From assembly GCA_049589355.1 (NCBI GenBank), contig JBAWAP010000416.1:1-10778 (forward strand): DNA of 10,778 nt, read 5' to 3'. Below are positions 5,986 to 10,778 of this stretch, one piece after another (the stretch's first letter is position 1; each line of letters opens with the position of its first letter). The notes beneath the pieces are model-generated. The model was not told the DNA's origin and ran no database searches. It was given only the letters and a program-made list of their open reading frames with translations. A program made the translations under genes and the position numbers. Source of the stretch: JBAWAP01 sp049589355 (GTDB taxonomy: Bacteria > Chloroflexota > Anaerolineae > VGOG01).

Positions 5986-7641
5986 ATGCTCAATAACCAC
6001 AAGAAACTCATCGTGCTATTAGCTCTAGTCACCATCCTCACCGGCTGCCAGGGCCTCTTTGGCCGCCCCATCGAAGAAGAAGCCCCCACTCCTACACCCA
6101 TCCCCACGCCCATAGTCCCCGAAAAGCCGACCTATGTCGTCCAGCGGGGCAAGATAACCAAGCAACTGGAGTTCGCGGGGCGGATTTCGGCGGTGGAGGA
6201 GACGGAGCTCTACTTCAAGACCAGCGGCTACGTCAAGCGGGTGCTTGTCGAACAGGGCGACCAGGTTCAGGCCGGCGATCTGCTGGCCGAACTGGAGATT
6301 GATGACCTGCTGAAGCAGATGGCCCAGGCCGAGGTCGCCCTCAACACGGCGCAACTGCGGCTGGACGAGGCAAAAAAGTCGCTGGAGCGCCAGATCGCCC
6401 AGGCGAAACTGGACCTGGCCGCCGCCGAGTCCCAGTTGGCCCAGGCCCAGAACGATAACGCCGATGCGGTCGCCCAGGCGGAATGGACGCTCCAGATTGC
6501 CGAGGCTAACCTGGATGAAGCCGATAAAGCCAACGAGCGGCAGTTGGCTGAGGCACAGCGGGCACTGGAGGCTGCCCAGATTCGCCTGGCCCAGTTGCAG
6601 CAGGAGCCAGACTCAGTTGAAATCGAATTGCTCCGTCTGAGCTGGGATCGGGCAAAAAACAACTTGTGGGATGCCCAGTTGGAACGGGACGCGGTGAAAG
6701 GCAATCCAGGGACCCCAGGACACCTCCAAAAACAGGCGGACATAGCGGTGAGTAACGCCGAGATCGCCGTTCGCGAGGCAGAACTCCGCTATCAGCAGGC
6801 GCTTCAACCGGCGGTGACTGAGGACGACATCCGGCTGCAACAGATCGAAGTCGAACGGGCCAAAGCTACCCTGGAACAGTTGCAAGAGGGCGTGGATCCC
6901 CTGCTGTCCATCGAGGTGAAGCGCGCGCAGCAAAAACTAGATCGCCTGGAAGAGGGCGTGGATCCTTTGCTGACCCTCCAGGTGCAGCGCGCCCAGCAGG
7001 AACTGGACTGGCTGAAGGAGGGCGTGGACCCGGTACTGGTCAACGAGGTAAACCAGGCCCAATTGGCTCTGGAACGCCTGCAGGCCCAGGTAGCCGACGC
7101 CCAGATCGTCGCCCCGATGGACGGCCAGGCACTATCCCTCTCCGTGTACGCCGGCCGTCCTGCTGAGGCGTTCAAACCCCTTATCGTCGTCGCCGACCCG
7201 TCGGCCATCGAAGTGAGCGCCGACCTTTCCAGCAGCGAGTTGCAAGAGATGGTCGAGGGGCAAGAGGCAGTCGGCACTCTCAGGGCCTACCCCGGCCAGA
7301 CGTGGCACGGCACCGTCCGCCGCCTGCCCTACCCCTATGGCAGCGGCGGCGGCACCGAGGCCCTGGCTGGCGAGGACAAGTCAACCAGGATCAGCCTGGA
7401 AGGCGACCTGAGCGGCCTCGAACTGGGCGACCTGGCCCGTGTGACCATTGTCCTAGAGGAAAAAGACGACGTGCTGTGGCTCCCGCCAGCCGCGATTCGC
7501 CTCTTCCAAGGTCGCGAGTTTGTCATCGTGCAGGACGTTGACCGCCAGCGCCGCGTGGATGTGACGATCGGCATCGAAAGTGACGACCGCGTGGAAATCT
7601 TGGAGGGACTGGAAGAAGGCCAAATCGTCGTCGGACAATAG
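5986..7641 (+). CDS. HlyD/MacA-type membrane-fusion (periplasmic adaptor) lipoprotein
   Basis: The 551-residue protein begins with a signal peptide and lipobox LTGC (Cys21), then a Pro/Thr-rich linker (about 33-47). The first half of a biotinyl-lipoyl-like domain (about 68-104) contains GYVKRVLVEQGDQVQAGDLL. A very long Ala/Gln/Glu-rich coiled coil (about 106-371) follows, then the second lipoyl half (IVAPMDGQALSLSVYAGRPA, about 374-393), a beta-barrel region (about 405-490) and a membrane-proximal domain ending EILEGLEEGQIVVG. Proteins of this type couple MacB/FtsX-like ABC permeases to an extracytoplasmic partner or substrate. It is longer than typical MacA (about 370 residues) because of the coiled coil, whose last part contains three 22-residue GVDP repeats. 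It has its own promoter, and the permease and ATPase genes follow on the same strand. No TolC-like partner is in the window. If the host is a monoderm Chloroflexota, as suspected, the classical role of bridging to an outer membrane would not apply. Confidence 0.9.
   Translation: MLNNHKKLIVLLALVTILTGCQGLFGRPIEEEAPTPTPIPTPIVPEKPTYVVQRGKITKQLEFAGRISAVEETELYFKTSGYVKRVLVEQGDQVQAGDLLAELEIDDLLKQMAQAEVALNTAQLRLDEAKKSLERQIAQAKLDLAAAESQLAQAQNDNADAVAQAEWTLQIAEANLDEADKANERQLAEAQRALEAAQIRLAQLQQEPDSVEIELLRLSWDRAKNNLWDAQLERDAVKGNPGTPGHLQKQADIAVSNAEIAVREAELRYQQALQPAVTEDDIRLQQIEVERAKATLEQLQEGVDPLLSIEVKRAQQKLDRLEEGVDPLLTLQVQRAQQELDWLKEGVDPVLVNEVNQAQLALERLQAQVADAQIVAPMDGQALSLSVYAGRPAEAFKPLIVVADPSAIEVSADLSSSELQEMVEGQEAVGTLRAYPGQTWHGTVRRLPYPYGSGGGTEALAGEDKSTRISLEGDLSGLELGDLARVTIVLEEKDDVLWLPPAAIRLFQGREFVIVQDVDRQRRVDVTIGIESDDRVEILEGLEEGQIVVGQ
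6874..7071 (+). repeat. Three in-frame 66-bp repeats encoding 22-residue coiled-coil units with GVDP
   Basis: Units at 6874-6939, 6940-7005 and 7006-7071 encode residues 297-318, 319-340 and 341-362 of the adaptor. Each has the pattern (E/D)xLxEGVDPxL followed by a helix such as VKRAQQKL, VQRAQQEL or VNQAQLAL. The GVDP sits at exactly 22-residue intervals and would break the helix. The second and third units are less alike in DNA than in protein, indicating that the duplication is not recent. Confidence 0.9.
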
Positions 7642-7659
7642 CCTTTCCAATCCTCAATC

Positions 7660-7713
7660 ACCAATCTACGAATTTACCAATTTACCAATTTACCAGTTTA
7701 CCAATCCACCAAC
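7660..7713. repeat. ACCAATTT 8-mer array ending directly at the permease start codon
   Basis: Nearly seven 8-base units run from 7660 to 7713: ACCAATCT, ACGAATTT, ACCAATTT, ACCAATTT, ACCAGTTT, ACCAATCC, ACCAAC. The array fills most of the 72-base spacer after the adaptor stop and abuts ATG at 7714. It leaves no purine-rich ribosome binding site. The same word recurs after the permease gene at 10617-10652. Confidence 0.9.
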
Positions 7714-10584
7714 ATGACTATCCTATCCAATCTCCTCTCCATCGTCCTCATCGCCGCCAAACGGCTGTGGGCCAACAAGGGGCTGACCCTCAGCCTGCTG
7801 CTGGGATGGACGGCTGCCGTAGGGCTCAGCCTAAGCGTGCCACTCTACGCCGACGCAGTGAACTATCGGCTGCTGCGCGAGGAGCTAGGGACAGCACGTG
7901 AAGGAACGCCTCCGTTTGCTTTTCGTTTCCGCTACGTCGGCTCCTGGTACGGACCGATGGACTGGGAAGACATCCGGCAAGCCGACGCCTACCTTCGGGG
8001 ACCAGTCGCGGCCGACGTTGGCTTGCCGCTGGAGCGTGTCGTTCGCCATTTCAAGACCGACAGTTTTCGCCTCTTTCCCACCTCCGAAGCGGCTTACGCC
8101 GACGTCCGTGACCCGCTGGAGTGGATCACCTTAGGCTTTATCAGCGACCTGACCGATCACATCACGCTACTGGAGGGAGCCTTTCCTGCGCCGCCGTCGC
8201 TGACCGACGGGGCGATGGAGGTGTTGATCCATCACAAGTTAGCCGATGAGTTGGGCTTGCAAGTGGGCGAGGAATACGTCCTTTTTGGACGTAGAACGGC
8301 AGGGGCACGAGACGGGGAGTCAGTGCAGATCCCGGTGCGTATCGCAGGTGTCTGGGAGCCAGCCAATCCGGAGGACACCTACTGGTTCTACAGCCCCGAC
8401 GCCTTTGACCGCACCCTCCTGGTGCCCGAGGCCTCATTCCTCCAACGGATCGCACCGACGCTGACCGGCGAAGTCCACCTGGGCCTGTGGTACCTGCTGC
8501 TGGACGGATCGGGGGTCCACGCCGAGGACGTGCCGCCATTGCTGGGGCGAATCGGTGCCGCCGAGACCCGTGCCGACTCGTTGCTGCCCAACATCGCGCT
8601 GGACCTCTCGCCCGCCGAAGCGATGGAAAAATACCGTTTACAGGCTTACCTGCTTACTATTCTCCTGTCGGTGTTTGCTGTGCCGGTGCTGGGGCTAATC
8701 CTCTACTTTGTGGCACTTACTGCTGGCATGGCCGTGCGCCGCCAGCAAACCGAGATCGCCGTCCTCCGCAGCCGGGGCACCTCGCGCTGGCAGGTGCTGG
8801 GCGTGTACCTGTTGGAAGGGTTAGCCCTGGGTGCAGCGGCTCTGGGGTTGGGCGTGCCCCTCGGCCAGGGGATCGCGCTAGCCATGGGCCAGATACGCTC
8901 CTTCCTGACGCTGGTCAACCGCCCCCTGCTGCCGGTGCGCCTGTCCTGGAGCAGCCTGCGCTTCGCCGCCGGCGCCTTCGTCCTGGCCCTGCTGAGCACC
9001 TTGCTCCCGGCGCTGTCCGCCGCTGGACACACCGTCGTCACGCACAAGCAGGAACAGGCCCGCGCACTGCAACGGCCCTTCTGGCAGCGCTATTTTCTTG
9101 ACCTCTTTCTGCTGGTTCCGCCCCTCTACGGCTACTACCTGCTGCGACAGCGGGGCACGATCTCGGTGAACCTGGGCGGCGGGGTCACGTCTGACCCATT
9201 CCAGAACCCGCTGCTCTTCCTCGTGCCGACGCTCTTTATCTTTTCCCTGGGGTTGCTGTTCATTCGCCTCTTCCCCTTGTTAATGTCGGTGCTGGCATGG
9301 TTGGCCGGCTGGCTGCCCGGTACGCCATCGGTGCTGGCCCTGCGCCACCTGTCCCGATCGTCGCGGCACTATGCCGGCCCGTTGCTGCTGCTGATCCTCA
9401 CCCTGGGACTGGCGGCCTTCACCGCCTCCATGGCCCTGACCCTTGACAACCATTTGGTAGACCGCGTGTACTACCAGGTTGGCGGAGATCTCCACCTGAT
9501 GGAGAGCGGCGAAACCACCCAGATGCCACAGGATCCCTTTGCGTCCCAGGTGCCCCAAATGGAGAAAGAGGCGGGTCCCAAGTGGCTCTTTCTGCCAGTT
9601 AGCGACCACCTGCTGGCCGAGGGCGTGCTGGCCGCGGCCCGCGTGGGCGAGTACACGGCGCACTCGCCCCTGGGGAGCCGCGAGGAAGGGATCTTTGTCG
9701 GCATGGATCGGGTTGATTTCCCCCGTGTTGCCTTTTTTCGGCACGATTTCGCCCCCGATTCGCTGGGCGGGCTGATGAACCTTCTGGCGCTGGACTCTCG
9801 CGCACTGCTGGTTGAACGGGGTTTCCTGACCCGCAACAGCCTGAACGTCGGCAACCCGCTCCGGCTGGAGCTGACCATGGGCAGCGAGCGGCGAACGGTG
9901 GAATTCGTCGTCGCTGGCGTGCTGGACCTGTTCCCCACCTTGTACCCGGAGGACGGCCCGTTTTTCGTCGGCAATCTGGACTATGCCTTCCAGGCTATGG
10001 GTGACGAGTACCCCTACGACGTGTGGCTCGCTACCGACGAGGCTCGCCCGTCAAAGGACCTCGTGGCCCATTTGGAAGAGATAGGCTTCCGCATCATCAG
10101 CTACGACGACGCCAGCGAGATCATTTTGCAAGAGCAGACGCAGCCAGCGCGTCAGGGATTGTTCGGCGTGCTGTCGGTCGGCTTCCTGGCAGCGGCGGGA
10201 CTGACGGTGGTGGGCTTCCTGCTCTACGCCATCTTTTCCTTCCGCCGGCGATTCATAGAACTGGGAGTGCTACGGGCCATCGGCCTGTCGGTGGGTCAGA
10301 TGGCTGCCTTTCTGGCTGGTGAGCAATTAGCGCTCATCGTCACCGGCGCGGCAGCCGGCACCGGTCTGGGGGTCTGGGCCAGCCGACTCTTCATCCCTTT
10401 CCTTCAAGTGCGCGGCGGCCTGCACCCCCACACTCCTCGCTTCGTCGTCAGAATCGCCTGGGCTGACATTTTCCAGATCTACACTATCTTTGGAGGGATG
10501 CTCTTCGTCGCCGTTGCGGTTATGCTGGTGCTGCTGATTCGGATGCGGGTGTTCGAAGCCATTAAGCTGGGTGAGGTGGCTTGA
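7714..10584 (+). CDS. FtsX/MacB-type ABC transporter permease with two modules, about ten membrane helices
   Basis: The 956-residue protein contains two FtsX modules in one chain. Helix 1 is near residues 25-45, followed by a large ectodomain (about 46-308, MacB periplasmic-core-like). Helices follow at about 311-336, 361-389, 413-437, 459-477, 500-528 and 555-577. A second ectodomain covers about 578-812, and three more helices lie at 815-841, 862-893 and 917-942. Each module has the FtsX coupling signature: RRQQTEIAVLRSRGTSRWQV (342-361) and FRRRFIELGVLRAIGLSVGQ (843-862). Such type VII permeases use ATP in the cytoplasm to drive work outside the membrane, such as export, lipoprotein release or signalling, rather than import. 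The double-module layout resembles YbbP-like proteins and would function with the ATPase encoded next. ATG 7714 is the only start that keeps helix 1, yet it has no Shine-Dalgarno, because an 8-mer array occupies that position. The substrate is unknown. Confidence 0.92.
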   Translation: MTILSNLLSIVLIAAKRLWANKGLTLSLLLGWTAAVGLSLSVPLYADAVNYRLLREELGTAREGTPPFAFRFRYVGSWYGPMDWEDIRQADAYLRGPVAADVGLPLERVVRHFKTDSFRLFPTSEAAYADVRDPLEWITLGFISDLTDHITLLEGAFPAPPSLTDGAMEVLIHHKLADELGLQVGEEYVLFGRRTAGARDGESVQIPVRIAGVWEPANPEDTYWFYSPDAFDRTLLVPEASFLQRIAPTLTGEVHLGLWYLLLDGSGVHAEDVPPLLGRIGAAETRADSLLPNIALDLSPAEAMEKYRLQAYLLTILLSVFAVPVLGLILYFVALTAGMAVRRQQTEIAVLRSRGTSRWQVLGVYLLEGLALGAAALGLGVPLGQGIALAMGQIRSFLTLVNRPLLPVRLSWSSLRFAAGAFVLALLSTLLPALSAAGHTVVTHKQEQARALQRPFWQRYFLDLFLLVPPLYGYYLLRQRGTISVNLGGGVTSDPFQNPLLFLVPTLFIFSLGLLFIRLFPLLMSVLAWLAGWLPGTPSVLALRHLSRSSRHYAGPLLLLILTLGLAAFTASMALTLDNHLVDRVYYQVGGDLHLMESGETTQMPQDPFASQVPQMEKEAGPKWLFLPVSDHLLAEGVLAAARVGEYTAHSPLGSREEGIFVGMDRVDFPRVAFFRHDFAPDSLGGLMNLLALDSRALLVERGFLTRNSLNVGNPLRLELTMGSERRTVEFVVAGVLDLFPTLYPEDGPFFVGNLDYAFQAMGDEYPYDVWLATDEARPSKDLVAHLEEIGFRIISYDDASEIILQEQTQPARQGLFGVLSVGFLAAAGLTVVGFLLYAIFSFRRRFIELGVLRAIGLSVGQMAAFLAGEQLALIVTGAAAGTGLGVWASRLFIPFLQVRGGLHPHTPRFVVRIAWADIFQIYTIFGGMLFVAVAVMLVLLIRMRVFEAIKLGEVA

Positions 10585-10652
10585 TTGGTAGATTGGGAAA
10601 CTGGTAGATTGGAAGACCAATTTACCAATCTACCAGTCTACCACTTTACCAA
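10585..10652. repeat. Inverted array of the CCAATCTA 8-mer word between permease and ATPase genes
   Basis: The left arm 10585-10612 is complementary to 10625-10652 at 24 of 28 positions, with the 13 base pairs next to the loop perfect (10600-10612 with 10625-10637). The loop is 12 bases. The right side consists of tandem units CCAATTTA, CCAATCTA, CCAGTCTA, CCACTTTA, CCAACC, the same word as in the spacer before the permease gene. The array starts at the base after the permease stop and ends 12 bases before the next ATG. No T-run follows, so it should not act as an ordinary terminator. Confidence 0.9.
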
Positions 10653-10663
10653 CCTGAGGTGCG

Positions 10664-10778
10664 ATGCCAGAGCCAAACAACATTCTTATCACTTGCGACA
10701 ACCTGGTGAAGATATACAAAATCGCCGAACTGGAAGTAGTGGCCCTACAGGGTCTCGAACTGACGGTGGAACGGGGCG
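10664..10778 (+). CDS. ABC transporter ATP-binding protein (LolD/MacB-type), 3'-truncated
   Basis: Only the first 38 codons are in the window. The sequence begins MPEPNNILITCDNLVKIYK and continues with LEVVALQGLELTVERG, the characteristic opening of MacB/LolD-family ATPases just before the Walker A loop, which lies beyond the window edge. It should hydrolyse ATP in the cytoplasm and dock to the FtsX coupling helices of the preceding permease. GAGG at 10656-10659 lies 4 bases before ATG, a somewhat short spacing. The gene follows the permease by 79 bases, separated by the inverted 8-mer array. That it is a LolD/MacB-type ATPase instead of an importer ATPase rests on this short stretch plus its neighbours. 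Confidence 0.85.
   Translation, partial: MPEPNNILITCDNLVKIYKIAELEVVALQGLELTVERG

Noticed and set aside
7660..7713. A CRISPR array made of the intergenic tandem words
   Set aside because: Units are 7-8 bases with no spacers and are degenerate. CRISPR repeats are longer and separated by unique spacers, and no cas genes are present.
8487..9101. A 204-residue plus-strand frame inside the permease gene, and a similar one at 3769-4380
   Set aside because: They are rich in Arg, Gly and Pro, as out-of-frame GC-rich shadows usually are, and they overlap frames encoding recognised proteins.
1..10778. tRNA, rRNA, transposase or integrase genes
   Set aside because: No cloverleaf, ribosomal RNA stretch or recombinase protein motif was recognised on either strand while reading the window. 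This was by eye, not by a covariance-model search.

Overview
The window reads as ordinary GC-rich bacterial chromosome with every recognisable gene on the + strand. The organism is most likely a member of the Chloroflexota (Anaerolineae-like). This is inferred from protein style: an ECF sigma factor paired with a large single-pass anti-sigma protein, lipoproteins with Pro/Thr-rich linkers, HlyD-type adaptors with GVDP-containing coiled-coil repeats, and intergenic arrays of 7-8 base words. No taxonomic marker gene is present.

Layout: (1) bases 1-568 hold the 3' part of a WecA/TagO/MraY-type glycosyl-1-phosphate transferase. (2) 567-665 is an intergenic inverted array of GAGTAAC/CTCGTTAC words. 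(3) 718-2854 holds an ECF sigma factor and a membrane protein that is probably its anti-sigma factor, four bases apart, with the second gene's ribosome binding site inside the end of the first. (4) 2885-5708 holds two paralogous substrate-binding lipoproteins of the sugar ABC-importer type, with no permease genes beside them. They are separated by a 127-base spacer carrying a long inverted repeat built on AAACC-GGTTT. (5) 5709-5985 is a gene-poor spacer with a possible gene remnant, a good sigma-70-like promoter and a 7-mer array. (6) 5986-10778 encodes a lipoprotein membrane-fusion (HlyD/MacA-like) adaptor, a 956-residue double-module FtsX/MacB-type permease, and the start of a LolD/MacB-type ATPase that runs off the end. 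Arrays of the same 8-base word (ACCAATTT/ACCAATCT) lie on both sides of the permease gene.

How they may work together: the sigma/anti-sigma pair and the two binding proteins are spaced like one transcription unit. The adaptor, permease and ATPase form a second unit with its own promoter, encoding a type VII (MacAB/LolCDE-like) ABC machine that would do extracytoplasmic work instead of classical import. Whether the orphan binding proteins serve that machine, a distant importer, or the anti-sigma ectodomain cannot be told from the sequence. The most unusual signals are the word-array hairpins between genes, one of which sits where the permease ribosome binding site should be, the two binding proteins without permeases, and a Ser in place of the usual metal-binding Asp in the transferase.
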